Shown here one piece after another: positions 41,423 to 53,495 of a DNA stretch of 64,000 bases; positions within the stretch are counted from its first letter, which is position 1; every line of letters begins with the position of its first letter. A model generated the notes under the pieces. The model made no database searches and had not been told where the DNA came from. It was given only the letters and a program-made list of their open reading frames with translations. Both the position numbers and the translations under genes were made by a program. Origin of the DNA: Mortierella alpina (taxonomy: Eukaryota > Mortierellomycota > Mortierellomycetes > Mortierellales > Mortierellaceae); NCBI GenBank assembly GCA_029449245.1, contig JANATF010000021.1:124001-188000 (forward strand), read 5' to 3'.

Positions 41423-42167
41423 TTTTTTTCAACGTACTAAAGAGTCGGCATCCATCCATTGCATCCATCTTCAAGTGTGTTTGATTTGCATCCATTGAGA
41501 TTCTATCATCCATCTTTCACTGTTTGCAATTGGGACCTCTCCTTTGTCGTTTATCATTGCTCAAGCAAGATCCAGAAAAAGACCCAATAGGCTTGTTCCT
41601 GTTGAATCCTGTTTCGAAGATCGAACTTGTGTGCTCTTTTGTGTATTGGCTGCACATCACTGCGTGATCCGTTGTTCTTGGAAATATCCAGTGCGCCGTG
41701 TTCCAGTGTTGTTTTCAACCACCACAATTCTTTGCATTTGTTCTTGGTATTTACCACGGCAAATCATTTTGATTGTTTGACGGTATCCACCGCCTGCAAT
41801 TCATCATCCTCTCTGCTGATTGGCTAGTGCCATCAGCAAATCATTCTCTCTGTTGTCGGTTAGCTCCGCCAGAAAGTCTTAATTGTTGTCGTGTTGTTGT
41901 GTTCCAACTACCGGAAAATTCTTCCTCAAGCAGCTGAGCTTCGACCGATAATTTTACTTGCATAGTCTTCTGACTCCAAGTATTCCTTGTGTGTGTTTCG
42001 ACTATCACTTGGTGTGTTAGAGACAAGACCTATAGTAGGGTAGTCTCGTGTAATCATCCTATAGACTGTAAGCGGTAGTGTTTGAGAATCGGAACTGTTG
42101 ACATAATAAAAGTCCAGTCTTGGTATCGCTTGAACCTCCTCTTTTCTGCTTTGCTTTTTATTACCGC
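41423..42167. other. Gypsy-3 leader
   Basis: 745 bp of non-coding DNA between the 5' LTR and gag. A clear tRNA primer-binding site is not visible right after the LTR (TTTTTTTCAACG). Confidence 0.5.
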
Positions 42168-45100
42168 ATGGCTTCTAACGATAGCGCCTCAGCTATTCCT
42201 GAGGACATCGTAATGGCATCTGGTGATCCACCCTCAGCGCATACTGGGGAAGCTGATATGGACGTATGGTCTATCGATGCTTCGGATGACAAACTTTCCA
42301 TGTTCCAGAAGTTGGAGAGGGAGGTCGAGGAAGCCAACAGGGATAAGCAGGATGCTTTGAGTCGCTACATGGACACTAAAGTTGCCGTGCGCAAACTAAA
42401 GCAGCTCGACAGCAAGGATGCAACCCTCACTGATGCTCAGCGTCGGCGTAATGCAGCTAAGCATGATGCGAAAGTGGAAGATTCCCAACGAGATCTCGAC
42501 AATGCTGTTAGGGATTTCGACACGGTGCATCGACACTGGATGCAAATGCGACCGCAGCCTCTCGATCATCAATATCGAGATGAGCAGCAGTCGCCGGCTT
42601 CGGACGTGCAGGACGCAGATGAAGCGTCAGGATCACTGGTCGCCCAATTTAATTCGGCGAGCATCTGGCATTGCGACATCAGGCGCTGCTTGAAGGAAAA
42701 AGTCGTTCCTGTTTTCCAAAACAGCGAGAAGATTGACTTCTCGAGACTGCTTCCTAAAAGCTTCCCTGACGAGCCAGAATTCAAGTTGAAATTGCAAGGC
42801 AAGGAGGACCTGGCAGCTTTGGAGATTGTGCGAGTGATCAACAGGTTCTTGCGAGAGTTCCGCGACTTTTATAAGTTGCATCTCGGCAGCCTGTTTGCGA
42901 TTCTGGCAAGCTAGTACATGATGAAGGCCTTTAGAAAAGCCGGCATCGAAGTACGCTTGTTGGAGGAGTCACTCGTGACAATGGGCAAGGACTTGGCAAC
43001 CCAAATGGAGGCCGTGCAGGAGGCAGATGGACCAGTGTATTTCGACTATACGTCGATTGACACTTGGTTTCCGATTGAGAAGTGTGTGCGCGAGCTTTTT
43101 CGCGTTGACCTTCTTAAGTCGGAGGCTGTCAAGCAGGTTTTCGCCCTCGACACTGCAACATTCACCGACGTCCACCTCTATGCGGGCAAAGTCGAATTGT
43201 TGATGGAAGCGTCAGGACTTAAGGACTCGGCTTACGAGACTCTAGTCATAGAGTCTTTGTTTGCTGGGTTGCCTGATGAGGGACAGAAGGCTATCACGGC
43301 AAAGTATCCAAAGATGGTGGACTTACCCAATGTCGCCGCCTTTTTGGATTGTGTCCGTGCTGACAGCACCCAATTTCCAGGTCGCAAGACTGATTGGGCC
43401 AAGTGGTTTAAAGCCCGATTCAAGTCCATTGAGATTGCGAGTCAGTCGGCCACTCCGGTTGCTTTTGTGAAGAAGCCCGCGATCCCGCAGCCTAACAAGG
43501 GCAAGCATCCTCGCAAGGATACTCGCCAGCCTTGTAGCAAGGAGAGGTGCACTTCCAGCACCCATGCTCCAGCCCAATGCTACGTATTGCATCCTGAACT
43601 GAGACCTCAGTTCAAGAAGCACAAGTCGTCTGCTCATGGCCATATCCGTTCGGTGTCGGCCATGCAGAAGGCGCCTGCTGTTATTGAACTGCAGCCTGTC
43701 CATGCCAAGCGTTTGGCCGCCATGACTCAAGAGGTCGATATGATCCGTAGTTCGAGCTTGGACACTATTTTAGCGGAGAAGATTAATGATGTTCATATCA
43801 ATAAACATGCTGATGTTGCCCGCTATTTTGCTGAATTTGATCCTTATACACCAACAAAGAGACTTTGTGCTTTCAGAGGTGCTCAAGAAGGTGATAATCG
43901 CATTTCGGTAAAGATATATGCCAATGGCAAAGAACTTACCGCTGTACTTGATTGTGGATCCACAGATTCGTATATCGATTTAGCCATTGCTAGAGAGATG
44001 GGAATCAAAGTAGCCAAGCTACCAGGACCAATTGAGTTAGGAGAAGCTGGAATGAAAGCTGAAAACATGCTTACATGCGACAAAGTTGATCTAGTGTGTA
44101 ATGACAGATCGGTTTCGTGTCAAATAAGTGTGATGAACATACCTTATTACGATTTTTATATCGGCATGGACTTGTTTCCTCGCTTTGGGTACTATGTCGG
44201 AGGTGTCCGCATGCCCAAACCGCCTCCTTTGACTGATATCTGGATCTATGATGATGATAAACCATCTATCTTGCCAGATGCTGTTCCTGACACAGAAAAC
44301 ACGCCCGAGTTCTTAGCGGACAAGGCACATTTCCTGAAGGAATTGGAACCTGCACTGGAGCGCAACTCTGCAATCGATCCAAAAAGCTATTGTGAGCTTG
44401 AGATCCTGAAAGTAGAGTTGAAATTGCCGGCAGACTGCGTAATTAATGTCAAATCCAGGCCGTTCCATGCACATTCACAAGGTGCAGAGGTCGCACGTCA
44501 GATCAAACAATGGGGGGATGATGGTGTCATCGTCCTTGCGCCGAAAGGCAATCCTTATAATAACTCGCTGACGTTAGCAGCCAGAAGAGATATGGATGGT
44601 AAAGTGTTGAAGTACCGAGTGTGCCTAGACCCGAGAGTGCTGAACAAACAATTGTTAAAATCAGACACGTTCCCGTTGCCACTGATTCCAGATCTACTCA
44701 AAAAGGCTGCTGGTCATAAGTATTATTCTACCTTTGATCTAACGCAAGCGTACCATCGACTGCCACTTTCAAAAGAAAGTCAGCCGTATACAGCTTTCAC
44801 CTATGAAGGAAAACAGTACATGTTTGCAAGAGCTCCCTTTGGTTTGAAACCAATGACGAGCATCTTTCAAAGAGGCATGTCTTACCTCCTCGGTGACCTC
44901 CAGTTCGCTGGCATCTATGTTGATGATACGGTTATTTTCTCTCATACGAAGGAGGATCATTTAGAGCAAGCAAAAATAATTGTGGACAGACTGACACAAG
45001 CGAAGCTCATCCTCAATCGTCAGAAATGTCATCTCTTTCATACAGAGATCATGTTGTTAGGATTTCTTGTTAACAAGGAAGGAAGGAGAATAAATCCTGA

Positions 45101-47360
45101 GAAGGTGGCCAACATTTCACAATGGGCCCCACCTACCAACAACAAGGCAGTACAAAGATACATGGGAATGTTTAACTACTTCCGAGAGTACTTGCCTTTA
45201 TATGGTCCTATTGCTGGTCCACTCGAATCTTTGCGCAATGCTAAAGGTCGCTTCGTACTGAATGATTTGCAGATGAAGTGCTTTGAGGGCATTAAAAAGC
45301 TATTTCCGTATGCTCCTATATTGAAACAAGTAATCTGGAGACTGCATATGTATGTAGGAACGGATGCTTCTAATGAAGGGATTGCTGGTATGGCTTATCA
45401 GTTACCATTAGGCGAAAAAGACGATAGTAAGATTAATTATATCTCTTTCACTTCGCGTGCTTTGCGTGATCATGAGAAGCGGTATCCGGCTTATAAAAAG
45501 GAACTACTAGCAATCATCTTTACTTTAAAGAAGTTTCACTATTATTTGTGGGGCAGACGTTTTACCTTATTCACAGATCATAAGCCGTTGACCTTTCTGA
45601 TGGATCAGAAATGTTTGTCAAACATAATGGCTGATTGGCGTGAAACTATCTTCAGCTATGACTTTGAAATCATTCATCGTCCTGGAATATTGAATGTGAT
45701 CCCTGACACTTTATCCAGAGCGTTTCCTGAAGAATTATGGCCAGAAGTTAAAAGGTCAGCTATCGTGAAGCATTCAAAGAGTAATGCTGCCATGTCCAGT
45801 GTGTCATCTGTTCCAGAGACAATTGATTCTGTAGACTTTGCTCTTCGAATGACTCCTGATAGCATAACATCTCCAGAAGGGGTGCAGTTGCCGGCATTGT
45901 CTTTCATGCATCAAATTCCTGATCCTGAGAGTTGGCACGTTCCTGAGAAATCTAGGCGAAGAGAGATTTTGAAGAACACGCATTCCTTTGGTCATTTAGG
46001 GGCTACAGCAATGGTGAACATGATCCATCAAGACAATAAAACGTGGCCCAGATTGAAAGAGGACTGTGTCCTCTGGGTTAAATCGTGTTCATCTTGTCAG
46101 CGGTACAATATCGCAAGAAAAGGCTATCACCCTTTAAAAGCCATTCACGCAGAATTACCTGGTGAACACTTGGCTATAGACTTGGCGCAATTTCCGCTGA
46201 GCACTAATGGCTATGAATATGCATTATTAGTCGTTGATGTCTGTACTAGATTTGTATTTCTATTTGAGTTGAGAACCAAGGATGCTGCTTCAGTTAGTAA
46301 GCGCCTTTTCCGTCTCTTTTGTGATATCGGCTTTCCGAAAATCATCCAAAGTGACAATGGGCTAGAGTTCGTCAACAGCATTATCAAAGAAATGACAAAG
46401 ACACTTACAATTGATCATCGTCTGTCTACACCGTATCACCCTCGAGGTAACGGAGTAGCAGAGAGGCATATCAAGTCAATGAAGGACATTCTTCGTAAAA
46501 ACATTGAAGCTAACCCCACTAATTGGGATGTGCACTTACCCATGGTTCAACTTCAAATGAACACGAGAATTGTCTCGCTTCACAACTCTACACCGTTCTC
46601 TTTGTTCTACGGTAGAGCGTTTCCTGGGATATCAAATTTCACAGCTGCGGACAGTCGCTTGCTATCTGATGATGATTTAGAGAAAAGATTATTATACTTG
46701 ACTCATTTGATATTTCCTGCACTTTCTGACATTAGTTCAGACAACCAAAAGAAAATGATTGATAAATTCAACAACTCGCATACCATCCGCGAAATTCAAC
46801 CTGGCGCATTTGTCATGGCGATCGATCCAGTTGCTGAAGGTGCTCTTGTTCCTAAAAAAGACGGCCCTTTTAAAGTAGTGAGACGAACGAGCTTTGGTGC
46901 TTATGAATTGCAAGACGCAACGGGTGACATTTTGCCTCGTCATTATGCTCCTGAGCAATTGAACGTAGTAACCCAAGACCTGGCGCAGCCCTCTGAGGAG
47001 AGCTACGAAGTTGAGTCGATTCTAGGACATAGCTTAGAAGACGGCCAATTGCTTTATAAGGTTCATTGGAAGGGATACTCGGAGAATGAAGACTCCTTCA
47101 TCCCCTACGAACAGTTTGACTCGGACAAGTTAGTCCACCAATATTGGAAAGGAATTAACAAGACGAATCCTCACGTAGTCGCGAAGCAGCATCGAAAGAA
47201 GCTGAAGACTCAGAAGGAAGAGTTGAAGAATCACCTTGCAACAAGTGTGACAGCTAGCATTAAGAGAAAGGCTCCTGCAATCGCTTCAATTGCTCAAGCT
47301 GTCTCCAGCACTACGCATCGGGTCAGACGATCAGGTCGTGGTAATATGGAGAAGTTATAG
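42168..47360 (+). CDS. Gypsy-3 Gag-Pol with one in-frame TAG and C-terminal chromodomain
   Basis: One frame from the ATG at 42168 to 47360 (1731 codons), interrupted only by TAG at 42912-42914 in Gag (FAILAS*YMMKAF; Gypsy-1 reads FDILAYRYMSQIL there). Order: coiled coil; capsid-like part; Cys/His motif CSKERCTSSTHAPAQC; retropepsin with VLDCGSTDSYI (DCG rather than DTG); RT with GIYVDDTVIFS; RNase H with TDASNEGIAG and TDHKPL; integrase HHCC (HLGATAM...CSSC) and DDE pieces (IDLAQF, QSDNGLEF, GVAERH); chromodomain with LYKVHWKGYSENE. All else looks intact. Readthrough or a recent CAG-to-TAG change are both possible. Confidence 0.93.
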
Positions 47361-48004
47361 TCGTTTTCAGGTTGGTGCAGGAGAGGGAATGGAGAAGAGA
47401 AGAGGCATGTACATTACAATTTTTGTAATTCTATTTTTGAACCGCGTAAAAAAAATCTTTTTGCGGGGGAGTGTGGGGCTTATTCCCATGTATACCACAT
47501 TCTCACGCGCGCGCATTGTTCACCATGAGGTTTTTTGGATTAAGGTTTGGACCTTACTTTCCTCATTCATTCACACTTGGTCTTTGGTCTTTTTTCCGCA
47601 TTGCGTTTTTCCATGACAAGTAAGAGTTGTATTTTGTCAACTCGTGCCATTGAGCACTAGCCACCGTATATTAGGCATTTTAGACAGCTGCAGTCTGCAG
47701 ACGCACTGTACAGCAGTATGAGACATGTTCTCATCAGACTAACTCAGGTTAATTTTTGATCCTGGTCTGAGAAGGCTTTCCCGTTCTTCATCGGTTTTCT
47801 TTCCCATGTGGTTCAAGCAAGAGATGTACACTCTGCTTTACCCACTCTCAGAGGTTTTAATCCCTCTATCTATATGGAAAAGGTTCTTTTTTCCCATCAC
47901 TTTGTATGGTTTTTCCTTTATCCTGGCACTTTAGAAACGAATTGCTACCGTTTCTAGCCACATCTCAGCACTGCAACCCTGGATTTCATCTCGAGGGGGG
48001 AGTC

Positions 48005-48217
48005 TGTGGTGTTTTATGCTGGTGTGGGGCTCAGGCACGTATGTACCTGAGTCGCACCTCCCTTTTTACTTCTACGATTATTAAGAGTTCCCGTGACCGG
48101 TGTCTGGAGGAGCTATATAAGTCCTCCAGATCCCTGTCCTCAATAAAACCCTCTCTTGTTCTCGTTGACTTCAGTCCCCAGTTTAGTATTGTAAGTTTAC
48201 CCCTAGAGAATATCACA
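48005..48217 (+). repeat. Gypsy-3 3' LTR (213 bp)
   Basis: Copy of 41210-41422, followed by ATAAC, the right-hand target duplication. Confidence 0.95.
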
Positions 48218-49272
48218 ATAACTATCCCAATATTGGAACTTGGAGAGTATGAACACTACAACTGTGATGCCCATGTTTTTTTGTTGCCCAAGACGGGCAT
48301 GAACAGAATTGTGAGGCCACGCGATGACCGCTTACTGGTCCCTGCCTGGCAGAACCACAAAATTATCACAGCTTGGCACAAGGATCCCCCTTGTAAGCTG
48401 TGTGGTGTATCTGGGCATCTGGCCCAGAACTGCCCGTCCCTCGCCCGAGTGAAGTGCTATGAGTGTAAAATGATGGGTCATTACTCGAACTTTTGTCCGG
48501 AAGTGCGTTATGCGAAAAACAAACAACGCCGAGAGCGCCGATCCACTGACCAAACCCCCAATCGATCCCAACCGGAGAGGGAACAGAGCGCTGAAATGGA
48601 TGATGACAGCGCGGTTGCGGATGACTTTGCGGATATTGAGTCTGTTGGAGCTGCTTCATACATGTCCGAGGACAACGATTTTGCTGATCCCCTTGACCCT
48701 TCCCTCACGGTGACAGAGGATACCTCGAGCCCTACCTCGAGCCCTACCTTGACTCCAGACCCTTCCAATGACTCTCCTGTTAATCCCACTCCTACCACTG
48801 ACAGCACGCCTAGTGCCACTCAGCAGGAGGTCACACCTTCTCCCCAGTCAACCGCTTCCTCCGTTATACAGCCTACCCCAACAACTGAAGATACTTTCAA
48901 CACCTCCATCCCTTGCGGTCAGCAGACCACAATAAACCCCCTGATTGCAACCGAAGCGAATGATGTGCATATGCAACCCTCCAAGAGGCCTGAGCTCGAA
49001 GCAAAGGAGAGAGAGCCCAACCGTGGGGCAGTTCCTGTCACTGTCAAACAGTCAGTCCGATCTCAACCATACACTCGCTCCAGTGCTGCGTCTTCCGAGT
49101 CTCGCGCTCCGGCTCCTACAGACGCAGACGGTTTTACCCAAGTTGGTCGTGGTGGAAAACCCAGCTCCACCCTTTCAGCTGCGTCCTCTCAACTGATCCC
49201 TTCGCGTCTTGCTAAGCCAAAGGGCAAGGCGAAGGCGAAGGTGAAATAGCTTGGCAACCTATTCCCTTCCCC

Positions 49273-52200
49273 ATGTTGATTGGCACACTAAACGTAAGGG
49301 GTGTTCGCAAACAGCACCCTTCTGTACCGGCCCTTGTATCCTCCACAATGGCTCACCGATGGATTAAAGATCAAAAGACTGACTTGCTGGCACTAACGGA
49401 AACACAACTCACAGATACGGCTCTCCAGGATGGACCCCTGTTAGCACGACTGGAGAGGTCGCTAGGCGCCCACACCTCGGTGTGGTCCCGCTATTGTGGC
49501 CTTCTACTGTCCAATAACAGCCTATCCCTTCTCTCCCATACTTTCTACTTGGAGGGTAGGGCGCTTTTAGCCTCGGTTAAATGCTCTACTTCCTCGATGC
49601 AATGGGATGTTTTTGTGGTATATGCCCCCGCACAACGTTCGGCACGAACCCCCTTTTTTCAAACCTTAACCACTTTACCTTTTTTTACGACCCCCCCTAC
49701 AAATTTCTTCCTCATGGGTGACTTTAATGTCCACCCGACGACTTTTGGCAACTATCCAAGTCTGGACAACTGGCTGAAGCAACACTCAACAGACTGCATG
49801 TCCTCGGGGCTTTCCTCTCCGCTACCTACCTTCTTCTCCAAAGCAACAAGCACATATACCACCATTGACTATGTATTCGCCTCTCCGACACTTTATTCTC
49901 GCGTGTCCTCGCCCCAAAATACTTACGCCTGTCAATACTCAGACCATGACCTATTGACTGTCCACTTTAACACTTTGCCACCGTCAGTTATCGGTAAGGG
50001 ATATTGGCGCTTCAATACCTCACTTCTTAAAGACCCACTTTTCCTCCCCGGGCTATGGCACACCCTGGACCACGTCACCAAACCTCACTTTGGCAAACAG
50101 GGGTTGCAAAACCACTGGGAGCTATTGAAAAAACGCACTAAGAAATACTGTGTGTCCTTCTCCATTGCCCATACAAAACACCAGCAACTTCTGCACGAGA
50201 TGTATGCAGCAGATCGAGTGTCTCTTATGTCCCAACTTGCGAGTACCCCACAAACATCGCCAATGTATCACACTCTCACGCAACGGCTCCACCGCTGCGA
50301 AGATATGATCGACCTGTTTACACAAGAACACCTGGAAGGGCTGGCCATACGAGCTGGCGCTCGATGGTTAGAATCTGGGGAGAGAAATACACGATATTTT
50401 TTCAATACCTTACGACAACGAGCGCAAAAAAGAACCATCCTTGAGCTGATGGATCCTTCCTCTGGCCAAACGACCTCATGCCCCACTGCTATGACCACCT
50501 TGGCCACCACGTTTTACTCAGACCTCTATAACCCCACACCTACCTGCCCTCATGCCACCAAGTACCTACTATCCCAACTATCAGATATCACTCCCGTCAA
50601 TGCTGCCGAAAATGATTCCCTGCTCAATCCCCTTGATTCACAGACCCTTGATACGTTACTCAAACGCACACCAAGAGGTAGGTCCCCAGGTAAGGATGGA
50701 ATCCCCTTTGAACTCTATCCACACCTCCTCAAACATGACGCCACCAGAGCATTATTCTTGGACACCTTCAACAACGCCCTCCTTGGTAACGGCTACCCCC
50801 CTTCATGGCTGGAAACAGTTATGATTTTACTGTTTAAAAAGGGCAACCCGTCCTTACTATCAAACTGGCGTCCTCTGTCCATGATTAATTGCGACGCCAA
50901 GCTGTTTACTAAGCTTTTGGCAAACAGATTGCGGCCCCTTCTTCAACGGCTCATACATCCATGTCAGACTGGCTTTATTAAAGATCGCCACATCTATGAC
51001 AATGGACTGGTTCTCTCCATGATTATGGATCACGCCGGCAAAACGAATGGGCAACAAATTGGGCTTATGTTGGACATGGAAAAAGCATATGACAGGGTGC
51101 ATCCAGGATATCTCTCTGCTGTTCTATCCAAAATGGGATTCTCTGAGCGTCTAGTACATATCATCGACAGTCTCTTCTTCCATACCAAGGTCACCATCAA
51201 CCTTAATGGTCACCTGGCTCCGTCGTTCACACAGCGACGCGGGCTGCGGCAAGGGGATCCTCTCTCGCCACTGCTCTTCAACGTGGCTTTAGAACCCCTC
51301 TTGCGCTCCATGGATAAACATCCAGGGATCAGAGGTATCCAAGTTACTCCTGCTTCCCGCCCCGTCCCCTTTACCGCATACGCGGATGACGTCCTCCTGT
51401 ATTTGAATGATCCGATGGAGTGGCACCGTGTGCGTGTGCTACTTAACCTTTACGGATCCGCGTCCAATGGCAAAATCAATTTTTCTAAAACGACCGCCTT
51501 TCCCCTCACTTCCCATCCGGACCCTCACCTTAAAGCTGCTCTGCTTTCGGCACACATTCAATGGCATGACGCTACAGCCAGGACGCCTCTGATCTATTTG
51601 GGCTACCCTGTGCCTGTATGTCAACATCACGTCGATCTGTTTTTTACTGGCATACTCGATAAGATTCAGACTTCCCTTCAGATTCACGCCCAACGATCCC
51701 TATCGGTAATGGGCACAGCACTCTTGGTGAACTCTCTAATATTATCACGTCTATGGCATGTTCTCTGGGTCTTCGTTCCATCTAGAGAATGGTTTCGGAA
51801 ATTAGTATCAGTACTCCGCCCTTTTGTCCTCAACAACAAACCAAGCCCATCGTGGCGTGTGTTCTGCACCCCACGCGAACATGGGGGCCTGGGTGTAATT
51901 GATCCTTACACCCAGGCTATGCTTTTTCAGATAGAGCACTTGAAGCACATGTTGTCAGATTCACCATCATTTGGACGGCAGATGATATTGGACGTGGCCT
52001 CCTATCACACCCAATCCCCCACCCCGTACTCGCTCTTCCTATGCCCGGCAGTAAGCCATTTCGCGAAAATGACCAACTACTTCTCGGCAGTTCAAAACGT
52101 GTTGGTTGCGTGTCAACTACTACCTTCTGTGTCTCTTTCTCCTCGCTCTCCGGGTGCCTTATTGCCCCCGTTTCAACTATTATTAGAGACCCCGGTGACC

Positions 52201-53055
52201 CAGTGGCTGACGAGGCCAGCCAACGCGCCACCTAGAGCAGCAAGCCTGACCTCACCACTGTGGATGGCGGATGTCTTCTCGTTCGATGACAGGACCAGGC
52301 TCCTAGTACCACGACCACTCGATACTCTCACGGTCAAACGCCAGGACGCACAAGCGCTTTGGAAACGAATTAAGCAGGACAAGGTCTTCTTTAAGCCGGA
52401 GATTGGTTGGGCCACCGACAGCCCGAGTCTCGAATGCTCCAACCGTGATGGCAGAGCCATGCTGTCCACACTTCCAATACCCGCGCCAGAGGCGATACCA
52501 CTGCTCCAAGCCTCCAAGCACCAACTGCGAGTGGTTCTGCATCCATATGCTGAGGCACGGTTCCAGTTCACTAAAGCTCAATGGACAGCCTTCTGGAAGG
52601 CTCGAATTAATAAGACTGCGCGGAACATTTGGTGGCGCTACCTGCACCATGCTCTTCCCACCGCTCACTTTAGGGCTACAACTTGGCGACTCACCGGAGC
52701 TAACTCAGCTTGCCCTATATGTGGACACCCAACAGAGGATTATCTGCACTACCTCGCGCTTTGCCCGACCAAGCGAGCAGCCTGGGCTATGCTGCTGGAA
52801 ACGTACACTACCTGTGCAAGCTGGACCGATGATAACATAACATCAATGTTCCTCCTGTCCTCCCATCCCAAATGGTTTCCCATGTCCCGAGTCGCTGATA
52901 TCTCCTCCTTCCAGCTTGTGGCAGCCGGACTATCGGCCATATGTTCCTTTAATGTTACGTATTATGTTGAGAAGCGAGTTATACCGCAACACACCCTTGA
53001 GACCATGATGCTGCAAAACGCTCGTCGCACCCAGCTCCTTACTACGTCACAATAA
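49273..53055 (+). CDS. LINE ORF2: APE endonuclease and reverse transcriptase
   Basis: 1260-aa intact ORF starting 24 bp after ORF1. The N-terminal apurinic-type endonuclease has its catalytic motifs in order: GTLNVRG, LALTETQL, VVYAPAQ, LMGDFNVHP and QYSDHDLL (residues about 4-235). The reverse transcriptase (about 430-760) has RSPGKDGIPFELY, NWRPLSMINCDAKL, TGFIKDRHIYDNG, LMLDMEKAYDRV, RRGLRQGDPLSPLLFN and TAYADDVLLYL. A C-terminal zinc motif CPICGHPTEDYLHYLALC ends the enzyme part. The endonuclease nicks target DNA and RT primes from the nick. No RNase H domain is visible. The enzyme looks intact, so it could act in trans even though ORF1 of this copy is broken. Confidence 0.95.
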   Translation: MLIGTLNVRGVRKQHPSVPALVSSTMAHRWIKDQKTDLLALTETQLTDTALQDGPLLARLERSLGAHTSVWSRYCGLLLSNNSLSLLSHTFYLEGRALLASVKCSTSSMQWDVFVVYAPAQRSARTPFFQTLTTLPFFTTPPTNFFLMGDFNVHPTTFGNYPSLDNWLKQHSTDCMSSGLSSPLPTFFSKATSTYTTIDYVFASPTLYSRVSSPQNTYACQYSDHDLLTVHFNTLPPSVIGKGYWRFNTSLLKDPLFLPGLWHTLDHVTKPHFGKQGLQNHWELLKKRTKKYCVSFSIAHTKHQQLLHEMYAADRVSLMSQLASTPQTSPMYHTLTQRLHRCEDMIDLFTQEHLEGLAIRAGARWLESGERNTRYFFNTLRQRAQKRTILELMDPSSGQTTSCPTAMTTLATTFYSDLYNPTPTCPHATKYLLSQLSDITPVNAAENDSLLNPLDSQTLDTLLKRTPRGRSPGKDGIPFELYPHLLKHDATRALFLDTFNNALLGNGYPPSWLETVMILLFKKGNPSLLSNWRPLSMINCDAKLFTKLLANRLRPLLQRLIHPCQTGFIKDRHIYDNGLVLSMIMDHAGKTNGQQIGLMLDMEKAYDRVHPGYLSAVLSKMGFSERLVHIIDSLFFHTKVTINLNGHLAPSFTQRRGLRQGDPLSPLLFNVALEPLLRSMDKHPGIRGIQVTPASRPVPFTAYADDVLLYLNDPMEWHRVRVLLNLYGSASNGKINFSKTTAFPLTSHPDPHLKAALLSAHIQWHDATARTPLIYLGYPVPVCQHHVDLFFTGILDKIQTSLQIHAQRSLSVMGTALLVNSLILSRLWHVLWVFVPSREWFRKLVSVLRPFVLNNKPSPSWRVFCTPREHGGLGVIDPYTQAMLFQIEHLKHMLSDSPSFGRQMILDVASYHTQSPTPYSLFLCPAVSHFAKMTNYFSAVQNVLVACQLLPSVSLSPRSPGALLPPFQLLLETPVTQWLTRPANAPPRAASLTSPLWMADVFSFDDRTRLLVPRPLDTLTVKRQDAQALWKRIKQDKVFFKPEIGWATDSPSLECSNRDGRAMLSTLPIPAPEAIPLLQASKHQLRVVLHPYAEARFQFTKAQWTAFWKARINKTARNIWWRYLHHALPTAHFRATTWRLTGANSACPICGHPTEDYLHYLALCPTKRAAWAMLLETYTTCASWTDDNITSMFLLSSHPKWFPMSRVADISSFQLVAAGLSAICSFNVTYYVEKRVIPQHTLETMMLQNARRTQLLTTSQ

Positions 53056-53067
53056 AATCTTGCTTTT

Positions 53068-53080
53068 AAAAAAAAAAAAA
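53068..53080 (+). repeat. LINE poly(A) tail / A-tract at MULE-1 left end
   Basis: A(13) after AATCTTGCTTTT. It is both the expected 3' tail of the LINE and the homopolymer next to the MULE-1 terminus. Confidence 0.85.
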
Positions 53081-53154
53081 AGGAGTTGACATTTTGACGA
53101 CCCGCCCGTCACGGAGGTGGTGACGACCCCCCGTCACGGAAGTTGTGTCGACCC
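53081..53154 (+). repeat. MULE-1 left terminal inverted repeat
   Basis: Two tandem GACGACCC...CCGTCACGG modules plus the outer GGAGTTGACATTTTG. It pairs with 58781-58855. Confidence 0.9.
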
Positions 53155-53495
53155 CCTATATCATCTTTGTGACTATGGTATGGCCAGAAAGCCCAAACAT
53201 ACAGACTTGACGTAGAATGAAAATGATCGATGCGCATTATTGAAAGAGACTAAGCACGAAGCCGAAAGGGCCATATTTTTTTATGCAACATCCAGAGCAA
53301 TCCAATGATATTATTTTTTTGTAAAGTACACAGATAAAAAAAAGTAACCCCATCTGTATCGAAGTTACCTTTTTCTGGGGCTCACTTCGCAGCAGGAGAC
53401 ACAAGCAAGGAAAATTTAAGCAGTAGTAACCCTTATCGAGCTTCGACCACATGCTTAACGGTTCGAACACGCCGGTATGAATCGAAGGGGTCGTC

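Larger units (their letters stand above)
41210..48217 (+). mobile_element. Gypsy-3: chromodomain Ty3/Gypsy with target duplication ATAAC
   Basis: A 7008-bp element with two 213-bp LTRs (41210-41422, 48005-48217) that look identical. Flanks are ATAAC on both sides (41205-41209, 48218-48222). A G-rich polypurine tract (GAGGGGGGAGTC) precedes the 3' LTR. The interior holds one gag-pol frame broken once by TAG. Same clade as Gypsy-1 by protein resemblance but with unrelated LTRs. Recent by LTR identity. Confidence 0.96.
40560..49249 (+). pseudogene. LINE ORF1 (Gag-like), interrupted by Gypsy-3 and one stop
   Basis: The ATG at 40560 opens a Pro/Ser-rich N-terminus (SISYAQAVSAVARGP, as in L1/Tad ORF1). 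The frame meets TGA at 40965-40967 and continues without a shift through IARDDDGDILDVEAHFDAI to 41209. After the Gypsy-3 insertion it resumes exactly in frame at 48218: SFARVVKIT joins IPILELGEYEHYN. Two zinc knuckles follow (CKLCGVSGHLAQNC and CYECKMMGHYSNFC, both CX2CX4HX4C), then an acidic Ser/Thr/Pro tail to 49249. The TGA reads as a CGA-to-TGA change. The product would bind LINE RNA. Confidence 0.88.
40560..53080 (+). mobile_element. LINE (non-LTR retrotransposon) split by Gypsy-3
   Basis: LINE sequence occupies 40560-41209 and 48218-53067, with a 13-nt A tail at 53068-53080. ORF1 has CCHC knuckles; ORF2 has APE endonuclease and RT. AATAAA lies just before the tail (53051). No RNase H was recognised after RT, so an L1/Tx1-like or Tad-like clade is likely. 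The 5' boundary lies upstream of 40560 but cannot be fixed. The whole of Gypsy-3 (41210-48217) lies inside ORF1. Confidence 0.9.
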
